This document shows, piece after piece, positions 34,460 to 41,816 of a stretch of 64,000 nucleotides of DNA (the stretch's first letter is position 1; each line of letters opens with the position of its first letter). The position numbers and the translations under genes were made by a program. Source of the stretch: Flavihumibacter fluvii (GTDB lineage: Bacteria; Bacteroidota; Bacteroidia; Chitinophagales; Chitinophagaceae); assembly GCF_018595675.2 (NCBI RefSeq), contig NZ_CP092333.1:3248001-3312000 (forward strand). The letters are read 5' to 3'. The notes below the pieces were generated by a model. That model saw only the letters and a program-made list of their open reading frames with translations, searched no databases and was not told where the DNA came from.

Positions 34460-35143
34460 TTAATCCCTTCTTCCCATATAGATAAAGATATACTGAATTA
34501 GTGTGGCTATTGAGGCAACTGCGGCCACTACATAGGTCATTGCAGCCCATTTAAGGGCATCCTTGGCTTTAGGCTGCTCGTCAACAGTTGTGATGCGGGT
34601 CTGATCCAGCCAGGCCAGTGCCCGGTTACTGGCATCAAATTCTACCGGAAGTGTAATCAGCGAGAACAATGTTGTAACAGCAAACAGGACGATTCCTCCC
34701 AAAAGGAGGCCAGGAAATACATTGATCAGGAAAATCCCGGCCAGCAGCACCCATTGCACAATATTGGAACTGAATTGGACCGCTGGCACCAGCTTACTTC
34801 GCATAGTAAGCCAAGGGTAACCTGTGGCGTGCTGTAGAGCATGGCCGCATTCATGGGCAGCAATAGCGGCGGCGGCCACATTCCGGCCCTCATAAATCTC
34901 AGTGCTCAGGCTGACCGTCTTTGTTATGGGATTATAATGGTCGCTCAGGAAGCCATCAGCCGGTACAACCCGAACATCGAAAATCCCGCTTTCCCGTAGC
35001 ATCCTTTCGGCTACCTCCTTTCCGGAGAGCCCCGATCGCATAGGGGTCTCACTGTACTTTTTAATTTTACTCCGAAGAGCATAGGAAACCGCCATGCTGA
35101 GCACTACAAACAAGAGCGAAATGAGCATAATTGAAGGTGTCAT
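34460..35143 (-). CDS. YugP-type zinc metallopeptidase (membrane)
   Basis: A 227-residue membrane protein of the neutral zinc metallopeptidase family 2 (YugP). An N-terminal helix (IMLISLLFVVLSMAVSYAL) is followed by the family segment GLSGKEVAERMLRESG, the metal site AAHECGHALQHATG (HExxH), and EFDASNRALAWL, then C-terminal helices. Its substrate is not known. The start at 35143 fits a possible promoter just upstream (35164-35192), which would place two earlier in-frame ATGs outside the transcript. It is a single gene with its own terminator. Confidence 0.9.
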   Translation of the reverse strand: MTPSIMLISLLFVVLSMAVSYALRSKIKKYSETPMRSGLSGKEVAERMLRESGIFDVRVVPADGFLSDHYNPITKTVSLSTEIYEGRNVAAAAIAAHECGHALQHATGYPWLTMRSKLVPAVQFSSNIVQWVLLAGIFLINVFPGLLLGGIVLFAVTTLFSLITLPVEFDASNRALAWLDQTRITTVDEQPKAKDALKWAAMTYVVAAVASIATLIQYIFIYMGRRD

Positions 35144-35163
35144 ATCCAGGTAGATTATTGTAT

Positions 35164-35192
35164 TAAATATACGCATCAAAGCAATGACCAAA
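35164..35192 (-). promoter_or_regulatory. Possible promoter of YugP-type protease gene
   Basis: On the minus strand TTTG (35189-35192) is separated by 17 bp from TATATTTA (35164-35171), one base off TAnnTTTG. The predicted transcript start near 35158 supports the coding start at 35143. Confidence 0.4.
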
Positions 35193-35419
35193 TCCTAAAA
35201 ATCACCCCATTTGTCGTCATTTTTACTATACCGGCAGCCGTTTTGGCACAGGCTGTAAAAACACCCATTTTTGGCTGCCAAATTAGCAGCAACTCCCTAT
35301 TGGAAATTTTTTTTAAAATATTATAACCTGTTGGTATATATATAGTTATGGTGCTTAATCAAGGGGTTGAAGGATAATATAAGGGTGGTTAAAAGTTATT
35401 CACAGGACTAAAAATTTAT

Positions 35420-35449
35420 TTTGAAATGTGGCCCATATTCGTAATTTAG
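35420..35449 (+). promoter_or_regulatory. Possible promoter before orphan terminator
   Basis: TTTG at 35420-35423, an 18-bp spacer and TAATTTAG at 35442-35449 (one base off TAnnTTTG). It would start a plus-strand transcript near 35455 that meets a terminator at 35500, or reads on to radA. Confidence 0.35.
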
Positions 35450-35454
35450 TGCAA

Positions 35455-35510
35455 GAATTTAATGGGTTAGTAAGTAAAGGGTCAGCAGAAATGCTGGCCT
35501 TTTTACTTTT
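35455..35510 (+). ncRNA. Candidate small RNA or radA leader attenuator
   Basis: A rho-independent terminator (stem 35479-35487 with 35492-35500, GAAA loop, then TTTTTACTTTT) stands in front of radA. No plus-strand gene lies upstream for 11 kb (the genes from 24.5 to 35.1 kb are on the minus strand), so the terminator must end a transcript that begins in this gap. With the possible promoter at 35420-35449 the product would be about 50 nt. It could be a free small RNA or an attenuator in the radA leader. The 35192-35419 part holds a lone TTATTCACA and AT-rich DNA with no gene. Confidence 0.35.
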
Positions 35511-35562
35511 ATCAATGGCCTGTTTTTGATGGTCTTTTTTAACCCTTTTTCATCTCCTTTTC

Positions 35563-36933
35563 ATGAGCAAAACTAAGTCCTCTTTTTTCTGTCAGCAATG
35601 CGGATATGAAAGTACAAAATGGTTAGGCAAATGCCCGGCTTGCCAGGAATGGAATTCTTTCGTCGAAGAAATTAAACAACCTGTTACCAAACAAAATATA
35701 ACTCCCTGGAAAGTGGAAAGCGGGCGAATTAAAACAGGCGTAACCAGGTTACAGGATATTAAGGTGACGGAAGAATCAAGAATCGTTACACCGGATATTG
35801 AATTGAACAGAGTATTGGGTGGTGGAATTGTTCCTGGCAGTATCGTTTTGGTTGCAGGAGAACCCGGTATCGGAAAATCAACCTTGTTCCTACAGATCGG
35901 ATTGCAATTGCAAAAGATCAAAGTTTTGTACGTAAGCGGTGAAGAAAGTGAACAACAAATCAGGATGCGGGCGGATCGACTTCCTTTTTCCAATGAATAT
36001 TTTTTCCTGCTTACCGAAACAAACACACAGATCATTTTTCAGGAAATCAGGAAGCTCCAGCCCCAACTGTTGATTATCGACTCCATCCAAACCCTGCATA
36101 CCACCCAGATCGAATCATCTCCCGGAAGTGTTTCCCAAATAAGGGAATGCGCAGCTGAATTGCAACGCTTTGCCAAAGAATCTGATACGCCTGTTTTCCT
36201 GATCGGACATATCACCAAAGATGGTGCAATTGCAGGTCCAAAAATCCTGGAACACATGGTGGACACGGTTTTGCAGTTCGAAGGCGATCGCCATTACGCT
36301 TTCAGAATATTACGAACACTGAAAAATCGTTTTGGCAGTACGGCAGAACTAGGCATTTATGAAATGAGTGCAGAAGGCATGAAAGGGGTGCTTAATCCAA
36401 GTGATCTTTTATTGTCGCAAAAGGAAGAACAACTTAGTGGTACAGCCATTGCTGCCACCATAGAAGGCATGCGACCTTTTTTGATCGAGGTGCAGGCACT
36501 GGTTACACCATCCGTATATGGCACCCCGCAAAGAACAGTCAGCGGATTTGACCTGAGGAGGCTTCAATTATTATTGGCCGTGTTGGAGAAACGAGGCGGA
36601 TTTCAATTTGGGTCAAAAGATGTTTTCCTAAATATTGCGGGTGGATTAAAAGTGGAAGATCCGGCAATCGACCTTGCCGTACTGTGCGCTTTATTGAGTT
36701 CATATGACGATATACCCATAGCACAAACAATCTGTTTTGCCGGTGAAATCGGATTAAGCGGTGAAATAAGATCAGTTAACCGGATCGAACAAAGAATTGC
36801 TGAAGCAGAAAAGCTTGGCTTTGAAAAAATGATCATCTCCCGATATAACCTGAAAGGATTATCAAAGATCAATCCACAAATAGAGATCATTCCTGTTGCC
36901 CGGGTTGAAGATGTTTATCGCATACTTTTTTAA
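35563..36933 (+). CDS. radA: DNA repair protein RadA (Sms)
   Basis: A branch-migration ATPase that helps RecA in recombination and, in competent bacteria, in transformation. The 456-residue protein has the N-terminal zinc finger (CQQCGYESTKWLGKCPAC), Walker A GEPGIGKST, the RadA-specific KNRFG motif (TLKNRFGSTAELGIYEM) and the C-terminal Lon-like domain (GGLKVEDPAIDLAVLCALLS). All parts are complete. comF follows by 50 bp on the same strand. Confidence 0.97.
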   Translation: MSKTKSSFFCQQCGYESTKWLGKCPACQEWNSFVEEIKQPVTKQNITPWKVESGRIKTGVTRLQDIKVTEESRIVTPDIELNRVLGGGIVPGSIVLVAGEPGIGKSTLFLQIGLQLQKIKVLYVSGEESEQQIRMRADRLPFSNEYFFLLTETNTQIIFQEIRKLQPQLLIIDSIQTLHTTQIESSPGSVSQIRECAAELQRFAKESDTPVFLIGHITKDGAIAGPKILEHMVDTVLQFEGDRHYAFRILRTLKNRFGSTAELGIYEMSAEGMKGVLNPSDLLLSQKEEQLSGTAIAATIEGMRPFLIEVQALVTPSVYGTPQRTVSGFDLRRLQLLLAVLEKRGGFQFGSKDVFLNIAGGLKVEDPAIDLAVLCALLSSYDDIPIAQTICFAGEIGLSGEIRSVNRIEQRIAEAEKLGFEKMIISRYNLKGLSKINPQIEIIPVARVEDVYRILF

Positions 36934-36983
36934 TACCGTGATTTCACGCTTGTACGAGTCATTTCAAGCTGATATTTTTAAAG

Positions 36984-37694
36984 ATGTATTTGCCGGCATT
37001 TTTGACGTTATTTCACCACCTTTCCGGACTTTTTTTTCCGCATACCTGCGCTGCCTGCGGTTCGGCTAACCTGGTCCCGGATGCCGGAATTTGCCCCCAA
37101 TGCCTCGCCACCCTGCCAGTTACCGGCTATTTACATGAACCAGGAAACCCCGTTGAAGAGATATTCTGGGGCAGAATTACCCTTCAGCATGCTGCCGCCT
37201 GTTGCTTTTTCGCTAAAAAAAGCAGGATACAGCATGCCCTACACCAGGTGAAATACCATTTTAGGGGTGATGCGGCCATCCATTTAGGGGAATGGATGGG
37301 TCACCAATTATCGGCTTCTGCCTGGTTTTCCAGTATAGATCTGCTCTTACCTATGCCCCTTCACCCCAAAAGGCAATCCGAAAGAGGTTATAACCAGGCC
37401 GAATTACTTTGCAGGGGCATATCAGCTGTTACTAAACTCCAACAATTACCAAATGCCCTGGTGAGGAAATCGGCCACCAGGTCACAAACCCACCAGCACC
37501 GCCATGAAAGATGGGAAAATATGCAGGGTGTCTTTGGCATTGCAGACCCCGGCCCACTGGCTAACCGCCACATATTATTAATTGATGATGTGGTCACCAC
37601 CGGTGCAACCCTGGAGGCAATGGGTGAGCAATTATTGAAAATACCTGGATTAACACTCAGCATTTGTTGTTTTGCCTATACCGTTAAGCATTGA
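36984..37694 (+). CDS. comF: ComF family phosphoribosyltransferase-like protein
   Basis: A 236-residue protein of the ComF/GntX family, linked to DNA uptake in competent bacteria. It has an N-terminal zinc ribbon (CAACGSANLVPDAGICPQC), the family segment PMPLHPKRQSERGYNQAELL, a TRSQTHQHRHERWENMQGVF stretch, and the PRPP loop LLIDDVVTTGATLEAMG. Placed after radA. The presence of comF, radA and ssb near a broken comEC is of interest for competence in this strain. Confidence 0.93.
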   Translation: MYLPAFLTLFHHLSGLFFPHTCAACGSANLVPDAGICPQCLATLPVTGYLHEPGNPVEEIFWGRITLQHAAACCFFAKKSRIQHALHQVKYHFRGDAAIHLGEWMGHQLSASAWFSSIDLLLPMPLHPKRQSERGYNQAELLCRGISAVTKLQQLPNALVRKSATRSQTHQHRHERWENMQGVFGIADPGPLANRHILLIDDVVTTGATLEAMGEQLLKIPGLTLSICCFAYTVKH

Positions 37695-37803
37695 GGGCCA
37701 TTTGGCTTATCGATTTTTAACCCCATGTTCCGTCAACTTTGCTGTTTTATCTTATTCAAAAGTATCTTCTTCCAGGATCACCGGATGATCAGGTTCATTG
37801 CGA

Positions 37804-38148
37804 ATGGATAAGCCGGACCACAATATTAAAAACGGGAACGCCAATATGCACAAAATAAGGAATAACAAACTGCTTATACTATTTCAGGTATATTACTTAT
37901 CGCTCGAAACACCAACCATCAAATTGATCATTGCACCATTCCTGTTTTTATGTAATCGTGCTGATACTGGTGTATGGCATCGATCCCGAATTTATCAATA
38001 TAGAAGGGACATCTACGAGCTATGATTCCAGATTGAAAACCGGCACACCGCCAATAATTTTGGGGGAAAGGCCGGTTTGACGATGGACCTGGAGGCAAAA
38101 CCGGGAAATTTAGGAATTCCAGATTTTGGTTCTTTTGAAAAACAATAA
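37804..38148 (+). pseudogene. Decayed small membrane protein gene
   Basis: Three reading segments join into one plausible product of about 110 residues if two single-base shifts are allowed. Segment 1 (frame 1, from ATG 37804) runs to a T5 run at 37945-37949; segment 2 (frame 2) reads VIVLILVYGIDPEFINIEG and on to about 38040; segment 3 (frame 1) reads ANNFGGKAGLTMDLEAKPGN and stops at 38148 after GSFEKQ. The middle is hydrophobic, so it was probably a small membrane protein. I do not recognise the family. The shifts could be decay or base-calling errors in homopolymers. Confidence 0.5.
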
Positions 38149-38187
38149 GTCCTGATATTTGTTACTAAAATCGTAAATACTTTAATT

Positions 38188-38700
38188 ATGCTGAAAACAC
38201 TCTTAGTTGCTATGATTATAATGGGCGCCTCAGGAATATATGATTACAAGTTAACCGGGCTGGATGGCAAACCGCTGGACCTTGCCCAATTCAAAGGCAA
38301 GAAGATCCTGATTGTAAATACTGCTTCTGCTTGTGGGTATACTCCTCAATACGCAGACCTGGAAGCTTTATATGAAAAATACAAAGGCAAACTCGTGGTA
38401 GTCGGTTTCCCGGCAAATAATTTTGGTGAACAGGAGAAAGGGACGAATAGTGAAATCGCGACTTTCTGCAAGAAAAATTATGGCGTTACTTTCCCGATGT
38501 CTGAAAAAGTATCTGTAAAAGGGGATGATATCCATCCATTATTTAAATACCTGACAGAAGAAGCCGGGAAACTGGGTGAAACCGATCCCATAAAATGGAA
38601 TTTCACCAAGTTCCTGGTAGATGAAAATGGAAAGCTGCTGGCTGTATTCCCGAGCAAAGTGAAGCCGATGAGCGAAGAGATTACGAAGTACCTGAATTAG
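38188..38700 (+). CDS. Glutathione peroxidase-family (thioredoxin-dependent type)
   Basis: Reduces peroxides. The 170-residue protein keeps the catalytic tetrad: peroxidatic Cys in NTASACGYTPQY, Gln in NNFGEQEKGTN, and Trp-Asn in IKWNFTKFLVD. A Cys in IATFCKKNYGVTFPM stands at the resolving position of thioredoxin-using members, so thioredoxin rather than glutathione is the likely donor. The short hydrophobic N-terminus (MLKTLLVAMIIMGASG) may be an export signal. It precedes holB, from which a strong hairpin separates it. Confidence 0.94.
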   Translation: MLKTLLVAMIIMGASGIYDYKLTGLDGKPLDLAQFKGKKILIVNTASACGYTPQYADLEALYEKYKGKLVVVGFPANNFGEQEKGTNSEIATFCKKNYGVTFPMSEKVSVKGDDIHPLFKYLTEEAGKLGETDPIKWNFTKFLVDENGKLLAVFPSKVKPMSEEITKYLN

Positions 38701-38768
38701 TAAAAGCAGTTAGAAGTAAAAGGAAGAGCCAGTTCCTGAAACTTCTGTATTCTGGGGAAATAATATTT

Positions 38769-38826
38769 GTAATTAATAGGTAAGAAAACCATAAGGTTTC
38801 CTTACCTATTAATTACATTTTTTTTA
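38769..38826 (+). terminator. Long-stem terminator after glutathione peroxidase
   Basis: Arms of 22 bp (38769-38790 and 38795-38816) match with a single mismatch around an ATAA loop and are followed by eight T. It ends the peroxidase transcript. The stem is much longer than usual. Confidence 0.88.
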
Positions 38827-38872
38827 CGGATTGTCATAGCTAACCATCCTCTCAAATCATGAATCATTAATT

Positions 38873-38880
38873 TATCTTCG
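38873..38880 (+). promoter_or_regulatory. Possible holB -7 element next to start codon
   Basis: TATCTTCG (one base off TAnnTTTG) ends 4 bp before the holB ATG. If used, the mRNA would start at or almost at the start codon. Confidence 0.4.
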
Positions 38881-38884
38881 CGCA

Positions 38885-40096
38885 ATGTTATTCGCTTCAG
38901 TAATTGGGCAGACCGAGATAAAATCGCAGTTGACAGACATGGTACGGAACAACCGTCTTAGCCATGCATTGTTGTTCCTTGGCAAGGAAGGCAGTGGTGG
39001 ACTGCCCATGGCTTTAGCATTTGCGCAATATGTGGTTTGTGAAAAAGTCCAGGGCAAGCCAAGCGATGCAACCACCTCATTATTTGGTGAAGGGCCGGTA
39101 AATGCGCCTGGTACAGTACTGACAGATAGCTGTGGCGTTTGTGCGGCATGTACTAAAGCAGCGGTGCAGGTGCATCCCGATATCCACTTTTCTTATCCAG
39201 TCATTCCGCGAAAACCTGGTGATAAACCCATCAGCACCGGCTATATTGCGGAGTGGCGCGAATTCTTAAAAATCAATCCATACGGAAATATATTCGACTG
39301 GTTGCAATTCATTAATGCCGAAAACAGGCAGGGAAATATTACCGCAGAGGAATGCAATGACATTTTGCGCAAGCTGAACCTGAAGACTTTCGAAAGCAAG
39401 TACAAGATCCTGGTGATGTGGATGCCCGAATTCCTAGGAAAGGAGGGCAATAAATTGTTAAAACTTATCGAGGAACCCCCACCAAATACCCTTTTCATTT
39501 TGGTAGCAGAAAATGAATCGATGATTCTACCCACCATCCTATCCCGCTGCCAATTGGTGAAAATCCCAGCGTTAACAAACGCAGATATCTGTCAGCAACT
39601 CATCAGGAAAGCCGGACTCTCTGCCGACCAGGCACAGCAATTGGCGGCAATCAGCGAGGGAAATTATCGTGAAGCCCTGCAGCAACTGAACCATGCCGGC
39701 GAAGATTGGCTTCACCTCGTACGGGAATGGTTGAATGCCATCCTGAAAAATGGCCCGGTTGCCCTGAGCAAATGGATAGAAGAAATCAGCAAACAGGGCC
39801 GCGAGAAACAAAAGCAATTTCTCCGGTATTTTAACCATCTGCTGGAACAAAGCGTGCGCCTCCATATATTAGGACCGGATAGCGAATGGGCGAATAGCCT
39901 GCCGGTAAAAGAAAAAGATTTTATACTCCGCATCAATAAAATGTCTGACCTCTCCCAGCAGGAAGCCATTGTAGAGGAATTAGACAAGGCGGCCTATTAT
40001 ATTGAAAGAAATGCTAATGCGAAGATGCTCTTCCACGCACTCAGTATTAAGCTTTTCCATATCCTGGCTGAGAAGACCAGGGTTAAGCCGTGGTAG
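38885..40096 (+). CDS. holB: DNA polymerase III delta-prime subunit
   Basis: Part of the clamp loader that places the sliding clamp on DNA. The 403-residue AAA+ protein opens with the family segment FASVIGQTEIKSQLTDMVRN and NRLSHALLFLG. The Walker A position reads GKEGSGG without the Lys-Thr needed for ATP binding, as expected for the delta-prime subunit. CGVCAACTKA gives zinc-binding Cys, and TILSRCQLVKIPA holds the SRC motif. ricT follows by 55 bp, as in other Bacteroidota. Confidence 0.93.
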   Translation: MLFASVIGQTEIKSQLTDMVRNNRLSHALLFLGKEGSGGLPMALAFAQYVVCEKVQGKPSDATTSLFGEGPVNAPGTVLTDSCGVCAACTKAAVQVHPDIHFSYPVIPRKPGDKPISTGYIAEWREFLKINPYGNIFDWLQFINAENRQGNITAEECNDILRKLNLKTFESKYKILVMWMPEFLGKEGNKLLKLIEEPPPNTLFILVAENESMILPTILSRCQLVKIPALTNADICQQLIRKAGLSADQAQQLAAISEGNYREALQQLNHAGEDWLHLVREWLNAILKNGPVALSKWIEEISKQGREKQKQFLRYFNHLLEQSVRLHILGPDSEWANSLPVKEKDFILRINKMSDLSQQEAIVEELDKAAYYIERNANAKMLFHALSIKLFHILAEKTRVKPW

Positions 40097-40104
40097 TTTT
40101 CGCC

Positions 40105-40112
40105 TATATTTG
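40105..40112 (+). promoter_or_regulatory. ricT -7 element
   Basis: TATATTTG matches TAnnTTTG and lies 39 bp before the ricT ATG. No good -33 element is seen. Confidence 0.45.
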
Positions 40113-40151
40113 TAGAATCTAATTAATTCACATTCATTTTATTAACGATAT

Positions 40152-41522
40152 ATGGGATGTAGTAGTTGTGGAACAGGATCACCAAACGGGTGCAAAAGCA
40201 ATGGAGGATGCTCCACTGGCGGATGTAACCGGATGAATGCCTACGATTGGTTGCAAAACCTGCCATTTGCCGATACTGAATCTGCCTGTAAAGTGGTAGA
40301 AGTATCCTTCAATAATGGAAGCCGGAAAGATTTTTACCGGAATAATGCCTTACAAAATTTTGAAAAGGGCGACCAGGTTACGGTGGAGGGAATCAGTGGT
40401 GTTGACGTGGGCGAAATAAACCTTACCGGGGAAATAGTACGCCTGCAATTGAAAAAGCGTGGGGCAAATGAGTTTGACCCGGAAATGAAAAAAGTGTTAC
40501 GAAGGGCAAATGACCGCGACCTCGACCTGCAAAAGCAGAACAAGGCCCGGGAGGCAGAGGCCCTGATCAGGGCCAGGGCAATCGCACGCCAGTTAAAACT
40601 GGAGATGAAAGTTAGCGAAGTGGAGATCCAGGCCGACGGCCGGAAAGCCACCTTCTATTATATTGCCGATGACCGAGTAGATTTCAGGGAACTGATAAAG
40701 ATTTATGCCGGTGAGTTTAAAGTGAAAGTGGAAATGCGGCAAATTGGCGCGCGCCAGGAAGCAGCCAAGGTTGGTGGCATTGGCAGTTGCGGCCGGGAAT
40801 TGTGTTGCAGCACCTGGTTGACCGACTTTAAAAGTGTAAATACCACGGCAGCACGGTACCAGAACCTGAGTATCAACCAGACCAAGCTAAGCGGACAATG
40901 CGGCCGATTGAAGTGTTGCCTCAATTATGAACTTGATACTTACCTGGATGCGTTGCAGGGTTTCCCTGACCGTGCAGATAATATTAAAGTGGCCAGCGGT
41001 GTTGCCACCCTCATCAAAAAGGATATTTTCAAAAACCTGATGTGGTATGTTTTACCGGAAAGTAACAAACAATATCCGGTGACAATTGAACGGGTAAGAA
41101 AAATACAATCACTTAATGCACAGGGTGTAATTCCGGATGAGTTGGAAGCGGTTGATGTAACCAGCTCAAAAGTAAAGGAACTGGAACCGGAATTTGTGGA
41201 TGTAGTTGGCCAGATCAGCCTGCGTAGCCTGGAGAAAAATGATCGCAGGCGCAGGCAACAACAGCAACAGCAGCAAAAGCCGCGACCAAACGCTCCGAGA
41301 GGCAGTGGTTCCCAAACCGGCCCAAGACCAAATGCACCGGAACAAGGCCAACAAAACCGGGGTGGCCAAAGGCCACCGCAACAGGGCAGTCGCCCACCAC
41401 AGGGACCAAACCAGGGCCCCCCACAAGGGAATCGGCCGCCGCTAGGAAACCGGACCCCACAAAACAGGCCACCGCAGGGTAACAGGCCGCCCCGACCACA
41501 GGAACCTAAAAAAGACAATTAA
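40152..41522 (+). CDS. ricT: RicT-like PSP1-domain protein, Cys-rich N-terminus
   Basis: In Bacillus, RicT works with RicA and RicF in an iron-sulfur complex that aids RNase Y maturation of RNAs and affects competence and biofilms. The 456-residue protein opens with a Cys-rich part (MGCSSCGTGSPNGCKSNGGC) typical of Bacteroidota members, followed by the PSP1 core (about 60-280): VDFRELIKIYAGEFKVKVEM, GGIGSCGRELCCSTWL and QCGRLKCCLNYEL. The C-terminal 90 residues are low-complexity, rich in Gln, Pro, Arg and Gly. RicA/RicF partners are not seen here, so the exact role is open. Confidence 0.92.
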   Translation: MGCSSCGTGSPNGCKSNGGCSTGGCNRMNAYDWLQNLPFADTESACKVVEVSFNNGSRKDFYRNNALQNFEKGDQVTVEGISGVDVGEINLTGEIVRLQLKKRGANEFDPEMKKVLRRANDRDLDLQKQNKAREAEALIRARAIARQLKLEMKVSEVEIQADGRKATFYYIADDRVDFRELIKIYAGEFKVKVEMRQIGARQEAAKVGGIGSCGRELCCSTWLTDFKSVNTTAARYQNLSINQTKLSGQCGRLKCCLNYELDTYLDALQGFPDRADNIKVASGVATLIKKDIFKNLMWYVLPESNKQYPVTIERVRKIQSLNAQGVIPDELEAVDVTSSKVKELEPEFVDVVGQISLRSLEKNDRRRRQQQQQQQKPRPNAPRGSGSQTGPRPNAPEQGQQNRGGQRPPQQGSRPPQGPNQGPPQGNRPPLGNRTPQNRPPQGNRPPRPQEPKKDN

Positions 41523-41533
41523 CAGCATAGCGC

Positions 41534-41568
41534 GAGGCTGCCTTTACAGGCAGCCTCCTTTATTTTAT
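41534..41568 (+). terminator. Rho-independent terminator after ricT
   Basis: A perfect 9-bp stem (GAGGCTGCC 41534-41542 with GGCAGCCTC 41549-41557), a 6-nt loop, then CTTTATTTTA. Confidence 0.88.
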
Positions 41569-41572
41569 CGGG

Positions 41573-41790
41573 CTATTTTACCCAAATTTCGACAGTTCCA
41601 TGTCCTTTACCGAAGAGATGGCATTCCACTCCAGCTTCTTTACCTTTTTGAATCAGAATGCTAACTAGTCCAAAAGTCCAGCAAAATCTAAAACCCTGAA
41701 ATCCCGGCCATCCAATACCTGAAGACCATTGTTGATCCTATCCTTTGAAATTAATCGTTGAGTTATAGTGTCTGGTAAATATTTGAAAGA
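41573..41790 (-). pseudogene. Possible relic of a coding gene
   Basis: The gap between ricT and the M20 gene has two overlapping open stretches on the minus strand in different frames: one (41665-41790) reads FKYLPDTITQRLISKDRINN and ends DFAGLLD; the other (41573-41737) ends EAGVECHLFGKGHGTVEIWVK with a stop at 41573. Joined by one frameshift they would make about 70 residues of normal-looking protein. No start codon, no family recognised. A gene remnant is plausible but not proven. Confidence 0.3.
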
Positions 41791-41816
41791 CTATCTTTTA
41801 GTAAGGTGGTCTTTTT

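Noticed and set aside
35396-35404. TTATTCACA, a DnaA-box-like 9-mer
   Set aside because: Only one copy, no cluster, no dnaA or dnaN nearby; chance match.
40940-41518. 192-residue open frame antisense to ricT
   Set aside because: Low-complexity mirror of the RicT tail (Gly/Cys-rich); not a real gene.
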